Assembly: GCF_000712055.1 (NCBI RefSeq)
Contig: NZ_JOOA01000002.1
Coordinates: 2,640,001-2,704,000 of the forward strand
Length of the DNA: 64,000 nucleotides
Direction of reading: 5' to 3'
DNA from: Ruminococcus sp. HUN007
Lineage (GTDB): Bacteria > Bacillota > Clostridia > Oscillospirales > Ruminococcaceae
Below the pieces are notes generated by a model that was not told the origin of the DNA, did no database searches, and worked only from the letters and a program-made list of their open reading frames with translations. Made by a program: the position numbers and the translations under genes. Shown here in pieces: positions 27,617 through 36,251 of the stretch (the stretch's first letter is position 1; each line of letters opens with the position of its first letter).

Positions 27617-28214
27617 AGAATCACATCCTTATCCTGTAAAATGTTGTAATCGTTGTAATCCCGGAATCCCGTTCCCTTTTGACAATTATATTTTAGAATA
27701 TATATCTTAAAATAATCTTAAAGCTTTTAAGATTATTTGCGGATATATACTATTATAATACTGGCAAAAATCATAAATGAAATGATATTTCACGCAGATT
27801 TCTGTAATATTTAACATCAAAGACTCAAAAAAGACACAAACATGAACCTGATTGTGTTTTTTTTCTTAAGAAATTCGGCAAAATATGACGTAAAAACCGC
27901 AAAATATGATAAGTCCAGCTTTTCAAAAAGAATAAACATTAAAATAGTATTAATCGTTTTCATAAATGAAATTTGTTTTCACACAGATTTCTGCTGGCTT
28001 TAACTTTTAAGAAACAAAAAAGACATAAACCGAAGCTATAATGATGCTGTAAAAAGAAATTCAGCAAAAAACGGCAACATAACAGCAAGATACAAATTGA
28101 AAAAACGGATCGTTCTTTTTTTGACGGGCGCACGGCGACAAAGATCCGGTTCGGATCTTTTGCCGGGCAGAACATGATACGTATGAAGTAATGTACTGGA
28201 AAGAGGTTAGGCTA
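27617..28214. promoter_or_regulatory. Long divergent intergenic region with imperfect direct repeats
   Basis: About 600 bp, AT-rich. Two imperfect copies of a ~110-bp block begin at 27772 and 27961 (189-bp period). Shared pieces in order are CATAAATGAAAT, TTTCAC(G/A)CAGATTTCTG, TTTAAC, CAAAAAAGACA(C/T)AAAC and AAATTC(G/A)GCAAAA. A TATAAT at 27754-27759 and a TTGACA at about 27678 could belong to promoters. No gene is seen. Confidence 0.55.
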
Positions 28215-30284
28215 ATGAACAGACAGAAGAATACAAGAACAATTTTAAGCGGTATACTTTCACTTGTTATTGCAGGATCCTACACAGGTGCCGCATTTTA
28301 CGGAACAGAAGCAAACGCATCCGAAGAGGCGAAGACAGAAGCGGTATCAGGTGATGTGAACGGCGACGAGAGCGTAAACTCATCCGATCTTCTGGCAATG
28401 ACAAAATACCTTTTAGGCAATGACGTTAAGATCGTTAAGGAAAACGCTGACTTAAACAGTGACGGAAAAGTAAATATCATCGATGCTGTACTTTTAACAG
28501 GAAAGCTCAGGGGCGACGGAACAGATCCGGCGCCAGAACCAGGTGCTGAACCTTCTGCAGATCCGGCCGGAGAAACAAAGACCATAACACTTAAAGGTGC
28601 TTCAGCTGCTGCAGAAGGAAGCGGAGTTAAGGTCGAAGGAAGTATAATTACAATAAGTGAGCCTGGTACATATGCAATAAGCGGTAAACTTGATGACGGT
28701 CAGATCATCGTTGACGTTGACAAGACAGCATATCCGGAAGGCGTTGTTGAACTTTCACTTGAAGGCGCAGAGATCACATCGAAGACTACATCACCTGTTT
28801 ATGTGGCATCGGTTGCTGATGAGTGTGTGATAAAGCTTAAGAAGGGTACCGAAAACGTAATTTCGGACAGTAAGGAATATACCAATGCCGACGGATCAAG
28901 CGGTGCCATCTATTCAAAGGATGACCTTAAGATCAAGGGAAAGGGCAGCCTTACAGTAAACGGTAACTGCACAGACGGTATCGTAGGCAAAGATTCAGTG
29001 AAGATCTTCAACGGTACGGTTACAGTAAATGCAGTGGATGACGGTATCAGGGGCAAGGACAGCGTTAAGATCGGTGACTCCGATGATACTGAATTCACAG
29101 ATCTTGTCGTTACTGTAAACAGCACGGGGGGTGACGGAATCAGAGCTACAAACGGTTCTGAAGAAGGCAAAGGCAAGGTCATCATCAACGGCGGTACAGT
29201 AAATGTAACTTCATATGCTGACGGAATACAGGCTGAGCAGACTTTCACCATGAACGGCGGTGACCTTACAGTTAAGACATATGAAGGCAGCACATACACT
29301 GCTTCCGGATCGCAGACAGGCGGAAACACTAATCCGTGGGGCGGCAGAGGCGGCATGGGAATGGACGGCAATGCCAACAAGACAGACATTTCTGCAAAGG
29401 GTATCAAGGCAGTCGGTATATATGACGAAGCAGGCACTGCATGGCAGTCGGGCGGCGACATCATCATAAGCGGAGGTACTGTTACTGTGGATTCTTCCGA
29501 CGATGCTCTCCACTGCGGCGGCAGCATGACTCTCACAGGCGGCGTCTTCACGATAGCAACTGCTGATGACGCGTTCCATTCGGATCATGAACTTACCATC
29601 GGAACAAAGGATTCAGGTAAGTATGACGATGTGCAGATCTTTGTTTCAAAGTGCTACGAGGGTGTTGAAGGCGTAACTATCAACCAGAACTCAGGTACAG
29701 TTTACGTGGTTTCCGGCGATGACGGCTACAATGCCGCAGGCGGAAACGACGGTTCCGGAAACACTGCTCAGGGTCCGTGGGGCGGTGGAGGATTCGGCAG
29801 CGGATCTACCGGTACGCTTAATGTAAACGGCGGTCTTGTTGTCGTAAATTCCGCAAGCGGAGACCATGACGCACTTGACTCGAACGGAAACATAAATCTT
29901 AACGGCGGATTTGTATATGTAAACGGTCAGGAGCCTCTTGACTGCGGCGACGGCGGCAGCTACTCCATTAAGTACAACGGCGCAAGCGTTATCACGATGA
30001 CTGCCGGCAATACAAACCTGAAGACAGTTTACTCATTCAAGGATGCTTCCGGCAACGTGATCGCATCATTCTACGGTGCTTCAGGAAATCCGGGACAGAA
30101 CTGTACAAACTCAACTGCATGGACAGGCGGTACAGTATCCGGCGGAACAGCTGTCTGCGGCGGTAATGTAACTCTCGGCGGAACAGCAAGCGGCGGCACA
30201 CAGATCACAGCAGCTGCATCATCCGGCGGCATGCAGCCTGGCGGTCCGGGAGGACAGGGCGGCCGTCCGGGAAGAAACTGGTGA
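28215..30284 (+). CDS. Secreted dockerin protein with Cthe_2159-type (DUF4353) carbohydrate-binding beta-helix
   Basis: Signal peptide to about residue 38. The dockerin is N-terminal (about 45-105: GDVNGDESVNSSDLLAMTKYL and ADLNSDGKVNIIDAVLL), the reverse of the other enzymes here. The rest is a parallel beta-helix with repeated IxxGTVxVxxxxDGI rungs (about 120-560) and Gly/Asn-rich turns, followed by a Gly/Ser/Thr-rich tail ending in GGPGGQGGRPGRNW. No glycosidase site is seen. Proteins of this type bind acidic plant polysaccharides. ATG 28215 is chosen over 28191 because AAAGAGG precedes it. It is divergent from the VTC and DUF4956 genes, a grouping that recurs in related genomes as far as I know. 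Confidence 0.8.
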   Translation: MNRQKNTRTILSGILSLVIAGSYTGAAFYGTEANASEEAKTEAVSGDVNGDESVNSSDLLAMTKYLLGNDVKIVKENADLNSDGKVNIIDAVLLTGKLRGDGTDPAPEPGAEPSADPAGETKTITLKGASAAAEGSGVKVEGSIITISEPGTYAISGKLDDGQIIVDVDKTAYPEGVVELSLEGAEITSKTTSPVYVASVADECVIKLKKGTENVISDSKEYTNADGSSGAIYSKDDLKIKGKGSLTVNGNCTDGIVGKDSVKIFNGTVTVNAVDDGIRGKDSVKIGDSDDTEFTDLVVTVNSTGGDGIRATNGSEEGKGKVIINGGTVNVTSYADGIQAEQTFTMNGGDLTVKTYEGSTYTASGSQTGGNTNPWGGRGGMGMDGNANKTDISAKGIKAVGIYDEAGTAWQSGGDIIISGGTVTVDSSDDALHCGGSMTLTGGVFTIATADDAFHSDHELTIGTKDSGKYDDVQIFVSKCYEGVEGVTINQNSGTVYVVSGDDGYNAAGGNDGSGNTAQGPWGGGGFGSGSTGTLNVNGGLVVVNSASGDHDALDSNGNINLNGGFVYVNGQEPLDCGDGGSYSIKYNGASVITMTAGNTNLKTVYSFKDASGNVIASFYGASGNPGQNCTNSTAWTGGTVSGGTAVCGGNVTLGGTASGGTQITAAASSGGMQPGGPGGQGGRPGRNW

Positions 30285-30918
30285 TAATCATCAGATAGAT
30301 ATTCATATATTTTTCATCATTATACCTCTTTTTCGCAGTGAACGCAGGTAAATTCCTCGTTCACTGCAAACTATGAAATTTTCCCCCAAATTTTCATACC
30401 TTAACGCAGACCGCTCTCCGGTACAAAACTGGAGAGCGGTTTGTGGTTTATGTGTGAAAATGATAAATGAACTGTGGTCAGGCATGCCGCAGAAAAGGTT
30501 GAACCGAAGTTTTGCTCCGGTTCGGTTTAAATTCAAATTTTCAATTCTGAAAATTTGAATGGCGCGTTTTTGATATGTATTATTATTGAAAATAAAATTT
30601 GATATTAATTTGCAGATAAAAAACGTTCACAGCACGATGTTGCTCCAGCGCTATGGACGTTTAAGTATATTTGAACAAGAAATTTTACTCGCTATATCTG
30701 AGTTGAAATATTACTTTGTGGAGCATTTAAGATAATGAGTTTGATTGTGTATTTACAATTCTTCTTAAATTTACTTATGCTTAATTGAACTAAACACACA
30801 TATTATTTGTTTTTATATGTAATATATTATGTTACTACACAAATATCTGTAGCGAGTATTTACTTATATCAATTAATATGATATTATAAATTCATATTAT
30901 TAAAATGAGAGGTGTCTT
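30285..30918. other. Intergenic region at border of AT-rich segment
   Basis: A terminator-like hairpin lies at 30411-30439. From about 30560 base composition turns strongly AT-rich. A 9-bp inverted repeat, TACTCGCTA (30686-30694) and TAGCGAGTA (30850-30858), flanks a 155-bp stretch of unknown meaning. No gene is seen. Confidence 0.4.
30411..30445 (+). terminator. Terminator downstream of beta-helix gene
   Basis: 9-bp stem CCGCTCTCC/GGAGAGCGG, then TTTGTGGTTT. Confidence 0.6.
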
Positions 30919-31409
30919 ATGAAAAAAATCAAACGAATTATTTCCACTATTACTTCGTTTTCACTCATGTTTTCATTGATTGGAAATTTTCCGATTAGTA
31001 ATGCTGAAAATGAGAAATTTCAATATACACTTTTTGCAGGGTCAGAAAGTAATGGTGCATTAACAATTAATGCAGAGAATTTTTGTATTAACGGAAATAT
31101 GGCTACAAACGGTTCTGTCGTTCATGGACGAAATTTTAATGTGAACGGAATAAATAAAGAAAATGCAAATGTAGACATGATTTATATGTTTAATAAAATT
31201 GAAACAAGGTATTTTAGTACAGAGACAAAAACTTATAGCGATGACTATGCCTTAAATTCAATAAATATTGATATAAATAGTCCTATTAGTGTAAAAGGTA
31301 AAACCGATTTAACAGGCAATATAAACATTAACAATGCTTTGAAATCGATTGATGACATAATGCTTAATGGAGAAGTTAAAAACTCTAATAACGCATTGGT
31401 GTTTTCTAG

Positions 31410-32633
31410 GGAAACGCTGAATAAGTCGTGATATAATAAAATATCCTTGTAATATTGGAATAATATTGAAATGCGAATCGCTATTCGAGCATTTACCTCA
31501 TTTTTTTATTATTTTTTGCGGAATTAATCCGCATTAGGGTACACTTACCCCTTGCAAAATTCTGCAGTTCTTCCTGCACGAGAACACATCAGCAAATTTG
31601 CTGATGCGAATAGAAAATTGAATCTATTCATGTTCTTTTTTATTCCTTTGTATGCTACTTTTGAGTATCCAAATGTATTCTTTACAATGAGGAAAGCATG
31701 TTCCACTTTGCATCTTACTGATGACTTATCATGCTCCATCTTTTTATCCCAGTTAATACCGTTATAGTCATCTGAGGTTTTTAAACTTGACGGTCTTTTA
31801 TTGATTTCAAACTTCATGTTTTTATGATGCTCATCCTGTTTTATGGCATTCTGTGCCGGAACACCAAGATAACCAGAATCGCCGTACATTATTTCATCAT
31901 CATTGCGAATAAGCTTAGATGCTTCAGTGGAATCATGCACATTTGCCGCTGTTCCGGTTATTGTATGCACATATCCTGTTCCAGCATCTACTCCAGCATG
32001 TACCTTCATTCCATGATACCACTGATTGCCTTTCTTAGTCTGATGCATTTCAGGATCACGTTCTCCCTTGGCATTCTTTGTTGAACTTGGTGCTGCAATT
32101 ATTGTTGCGTCAACAATTGTACCACCATGCATGATAAGTCCTGCCTTTTCAAGTCGATCATTAACGTCCTTGAAAATAGCGTCGCCGATATTATGTTCTT
32201 CAAGAAGATGTCGAAACTTCAGTAATGTTGTTGCATCCGGAACTTGTTCATGCATAAAATTTATTTTCATGAATTTTCTCATTGCATAGCTATCATAAAT
32301 AGCATCTTCGACACCTTCATCTGATAGATTGAACCAATCCTGAAGAAGATACATTCTAAGCATGGTCTCGATACCTTTTACAGGTCTGCCATGATTACCT
32401 GACGGATAGTAAGGAGCGATTATCTGAATCCATGAATCCCATGGAATTATCTCTTCCATTCTATTAAGAAACGCTTCTTTTTTTCCCTGACGCTTTCTAA
32501 GGGAATATTCCATATCGCTGAAACTTAACTGTCCGTTCATATCAAAATACCTCGCATAATATATTTTATTAACTACATTATATCATATATACGACAATTT
32601 GTCAATACTAACGTCGATTAAATCAGCGTTTCC
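31410..32633 (-). mobile_element. Intact IS5-family insertion sequence (1,224 bp)
   Basis: Terminal inverted repeats GGAAACGCTGA (31410-31420) and TCAGCGTTTCC (32623-32633), flanked by CTAG (31406-31409) and CTAA (32634-32637), which fit the CTAR target of the IS5 group. It contains one transposase gene. The same ends bound the MITE copies elsewhere in the window. Confidence 0.9.
31545..32540 (-). CDS. IS5-family DDE transposase
   Basis: 331-residue transposase with an N-terminal DUF772-like domain (QIIAPYYPSGNHGRPVKGIETMLRMYLLQ-type sequence near residues 38-67) and a DDE_Tnp_1 catalytic core: the Asp in TIVDATII (about 143), the Asp in MYGDSGYLG (about 221) and the Glu in RCKVEHAFLIVK (about 283). 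Full length with no internal stop, so probably active. It catalyses cut-and-paste movement of this IS and, by shared ends, probably of the MITEs. Confidence 0.9.
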   Translation of the reverse strand: MNGQLSFSDMEYSLRKRQGKKEAFLNRMEEIIPWDSWIQIIAPYYPSGNHGRPVKGIETMLRMYLLQDWFNLSDEGVEDAIYDSYAMRKFMKINFMHEQVPDATTLLKFRHLLEEHNIGDAIFKDVNDRLEKAGLIMHGGTIVDATIIAAPSSTKNAKGERDPEMHQTKKGNQWYHGMKVHAGVDAGTGYVHTITGTAANVHDSTEASKLIRNDDEIMYGDSGYLGVPAQNAIKQDEHHKNMKFEINKRPSSLKTSDDYNGINWDKKMEHDKSSVRCKVEHAFLIVKNTFGYSKVAYKGIKKNMNRFNFLFASANLLMCSRAGRTAEFCKG

Positions 32634-35330
32634 CTAAATATGGAGACATAATAATTGATAGTCAGAATGTTAGTTTAAACGGCTTGATATATGCTCCATT
32701 TGGAACAGTTGAAATCACGGCAAACAACCTCAATTTGAACAATGTGGTTATAATTGCAAACAAAATAATTATGAATTGTCCAAGCGTCAACGCAAATGCA
32801 AACAATGAATTACTTGAATTTATTGGCGATACGACAGAACCTATATATGTCCCTGTCGAAGAGTATCAGTATTTAGATGATACTGATGAAGACAAATTAC
32901 CTGACATAATAGAGAAACAAATTGGTACAAACCCTTTGAACCCTGACACTGATGCTGACGGATTACCAGATGGTTATGAAAAATATACAACACTTACAGA
33001 TCCACTGATTGTTGATACTGATCATAATGATATTGATGACGGAAACGAGGATTTTGATAACGACGGATTAAACAATATTTATGAATACATATCAGAAACT
33101 AATCCATGGATACTTGATTCAGATGAAGATACTCTCCTCGATGGCGAAGAAGTAATGAACTACAATTCTTCTCCTTGTTTAAAAGATACTGATAATGATG
33201 GGCTAGATGATGACGATGAAGTAACTTTAGGTACAGACATAAATAATCCTGATTCTAATGGAAATGGTATTTTAGATGGTGATGAAAAATTCAATCAGTC
33301 ATTTACATTTATTAATAATAATGAAGAAAGTGTAATTACTAAAGTTTCAATCGCTTCTGAATGTACAGGTAATATAAACAAAACTACAGTTGTTGAGGAC
33401 ATTTCTGAATCAGATTCAATATGTGCAGGTGTAGAAGGATTATTGGGCGAACCATTTTCCATAGAAACAACATCAAATTTTGAATCTGCTACATTAACTT
33501 TTGAAATTGATAAAGCATTACTTAAAGATGTAGATTTTGAAGATATCATGTTTTTGTGGTACAATGAATCAGATTACAAATTTGAAGAACTTGAGACAAC
33601 ATATGATTTTAATAATAGTTCAGTTAGCATAGAAACAACTCATTTTAGTAAGTATATGATTGTTGATAAAGAGTCTTGGTTAAAAGCATGGAATAAAGAA
33701 TTAAACTATACTTCTTCAAATTATGAACAATCTAAATGTTATTCTGTTTTAGCGATTGATTGTTCTGGAAGTATGTATAATAACGATTATATAGACAATA
33801 ATAATTGTAAACGTGCTGAAGCAGTTAAAAATTTCATAAACACTATGGATTCAGATGATAAAGCTGCGATAATTACTTTTGATGACAATACTACTGTAGA
33901 GGTTGAATTAACTGATAATAAAGATAAGTTATTAGAAGCTACAAAAAGCTTTTATCATAGTGGCGGAACAAACTTCAATAACGCTATAGAAACCGCAACA
34001 GAGCTGTTGCAAAACTCATCAGGAAGTACACGAAAAAATATTATATTACTTTCTGACGGTGGTTCAAGTTTATCTGAAGATATAAAAAAGCTGCTGCAGA
34101 TGCTCATATTAAAATACACACCATTGGTCTTGGAAATAGTGATGACTACACACTTAATGAAATATCTTCGTATACTAACGGAAAATTTACCAAGGCCTAT
34201 ACTGCAGATGAACTATTGAAAATATATACAATGATTGGAATATCAAATGATTTTGATCAGACTGATAACGACAAAGATGGACTGTTTGATGTTATTGAAA
34301 CTGTTGGAATCAGAATTCAGAATGGTAGTATAATTCACGGTTGTGATCCTACAAAGTTAGATACTGATGGTGATGGGAAAAATGATGGAATCGAAATAGA
34401 TCCGCAAATCAGGTGGAAAATAGACAAACAATACTATTTTGTAATGAAATCTAATCCTGTTATTGATGAGAGCTATTATGATGTTAGAAATCATAAATTC
34501 AATAGAATAGATGGTGAATACTTATTATGTGAAGATTGCGATTTCAAAGTAAAATCTCCAATCTATCAAGACAAAGAAATTTTATCAGAAGATGATTATT
34601 TAAGAGTTCAATCACTATATAACGAATTTAACAAAGAGTTTATAGACTATACTGCAAAAGGCGATGTTTCTATAGCTGATGCTAAAAATTTTTATAATAG
34701 TTCTATATTCATTGTTGAAATAGAAAAAATACGTTCTAAAAGAGAATATCGTAGCAAATACGATTATTGTGATGATAATAATAATTATTATTCTGAAGTT
34801 TTAGCTTCTGTAAATTTGGATAATGTATATTATTATAGGAATGGTTCTCTATCACAGAAGCGCCACTGCCAGTGTAACATTGAAACAATTGATGAAACTA
34901 ATATATATCGATACATAAACCAATATAAAACCATACCGTTTATTGGTTCTGTTATGATAGCTATAATTGGTTTTAACCATCCTGTCATTAGTTCAGCTTT
35001 GACTGCTGCCCAAAACTCAGCAGACGGAAGAATCAGTACTGATGAATCATTATGGAATACGTATTATACACTTTATGGTGTCTACCCTTTTTCTAACAAT
35101 TATGTTGACCTTTCCAAAAATATTATTTTGACAATAACTGCAATAGTTCAGAGCGGTGATGTATATTCGAATAGAGATATACCTCAAATAGGCGATAAAT
35201 ATGTAACTATAAACAGAGGATGGAAATGTGAATGCAATAGTAGAAACTGCCATTTTCCAGCTTATACTACTGTTGCAGAATATATATATAGGAATGGGGA
35301 GATTGTTTATTATTCATTTGGAGGATAAAC

Positions 35331-35942
35331 ATGAAAAATCTTTTCAAGATAAAAAAACATAAATGTCCCTGGTGTGGAAATGATGTGTTTATGTTGAGTA
35401 CGTATAGTTCAACGAAAAAAAAATGTGACTGTTGCGGGCATAATTATACATATTGCGACGATAGCAAAGCATGCAAAGCACAAAAGTTATCGGTCGGGCT
35501 AATGATACTATGCATGTTCGTTGTGCCATTTAACTTTTTGCCTTTTATTGTAGTGTTTTTTTTGTCTTTTTATGTGAGTTGCTATTTATTCATTCCGTAT
35601 GAACGAATGGACGATACAGATAAATTTATGATAAAAAAATATGTATCGATTATCACTATGTACGATATCATCAAAATTAATCCTAGAAAAATACTATCAT
35701 ACTACAACATTGTTCCGATATGTTTTATTAAAGATAACGATATACCTATTTCAAATGATATTTGCATTCTCATCGAAAGCTCAAAAAAAATAGGTCCTAA
35801 TGAATATGAATGCATATTTTCTTTTTTACCATTATCAAGTGTGAAATTTGATATTAAAGAACCAAATACGAAATTTATCGTTTTTGACAATCATGAAAAA
35901 GTCGGTGAAGGAATTGTTAAAGGTGAAAAAGAAGGCTTTTAA
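35331..35942 (+). CDS. Small zinc-ribbon membrane protein
   Basis: 203 residues. N-terminal Cys pairs (CPWCGN, CDCCGH) look like a zinc ribbon. One long or two short hydrophobic helices lie at about 52-90, followed by a hydrophilic C-terminal domain of about 110 residues with alternating strands. The gene begins 2 bp after the stop of the VWA/TSP3 gene, so the two are co-transcribed and perhaps translationally coupled. No family is recognised. Given the unique C terminus of the upstream protein, an immunity or anchoring partner is possible but unproven. AT-rich like the rest of this segment. Confidence 0.65.
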   Translation: MKNLFKIKKHKCPWCGNDVFMLSTYSSTKKKCDCCGHNYTYCDDSKACKAQKLSVGLMILCMFVVPFNFLPFIVVFFLSFYVSCYLFIPYERMDDTDKFMIKKYVSIITMYDIIKINPRKILSYYNIVPICFIKDNDIPISNDICILIESSKKIGPNEYECIFSFLPLSSVKFDIKEPNTKFIVFDNHEKVGEGIVKGEKEGF

Positions 35943-35983
35943 TTATTAGATAGTTATAACTGGTTATCTTTATTTTGATAGTA

Positions 35984-36019
35984 AAAAAGCAGTTAAGAGA
36001 GAAATCTTAGCTGCTTTTT
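35984..36019 (+). terminator. Terminator closing the AT-rich operon
   Basis: 15-bp stem AAAAAGCAGTTAAGA/TCTTAGCTGCTTTTT with one wobble pair, ending in a T-tract. Confidence 0.85.
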
Positions 36020-36059
36020 CATACCAAAACAAAAAAACATTGAGACTGTAGATAAGGCA

Positions 36060-36200
36060 ATGGAAAACATAAATCCAACACATCCTGAAGTGTTTATTAA
36101 AAACATAATAGATTATTCTAAATTGAGTAAGGGTAAGGAAATCTTTTATACGTTCCGTAAGAAAAACTTGAATTTTAGGCGATTAGATGCTATGATATAA
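36060..36200 (+). pseudogene. Short coding relic, 46 codons
   Basis: An open frame encodes a helical, Lys-rich peptide (NPTHPEVFIKNIIDYSK, YTFRKKNLNFRRLDAMI). There is no RBS before its first ATG, and the frame extends upstream without a start. It looks like the 3' remnant of a larger gene; the family is unknown. Confidence 0.3.
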
Positions 36201-36251
36201 ATTGATATGCTTCGAAAATAAGAACATTTTAAGATCGGAGGGACATGACAT

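Larger units (their letters stand above)
30919..35328 (+). pseudogene. VWA / thrombospondin-type-3 surface protein, split by an IS5-type element and a -1 frameshift
   Basis: Signal peptide at residues 1-~30. The N-terminal part (30919-31405) continues after the IS: removing 31410-32633 and one 4-bp target copy joins NALVFS to KYGDIIIDSQ in frame. The rest has a short beta-helix, about five calcium-binding TSP3/EF-like repeats (DTDxDGLPDxxE...) at 32870-33290, a beta domain, a VWA domain with MIDAS AIDCSGSM, GGTNF and ILLSDG (33740-34080), two more TSP3 repeats (34250-34390) and a unique ~300-residue C terminus with a hydrophobic segment and Cys-rich WKCECNSRNCHF. At 34084-34089 (A6 then G) the frame shifts by -1; one more A gives DIKKAADAHIKIHTIGLGNSDDY, a normal VWA end. 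AT-rich codons suggest acquisition. Confidence 0.75.

Noticed and set aside
30285..36251. Prophage or conjugative island around the AT-rich segment
   Set aside because: No integrase, structural phage gene, relaxase or tRNA attachment site is seen; only an IS5-type element and surface-protein genes.
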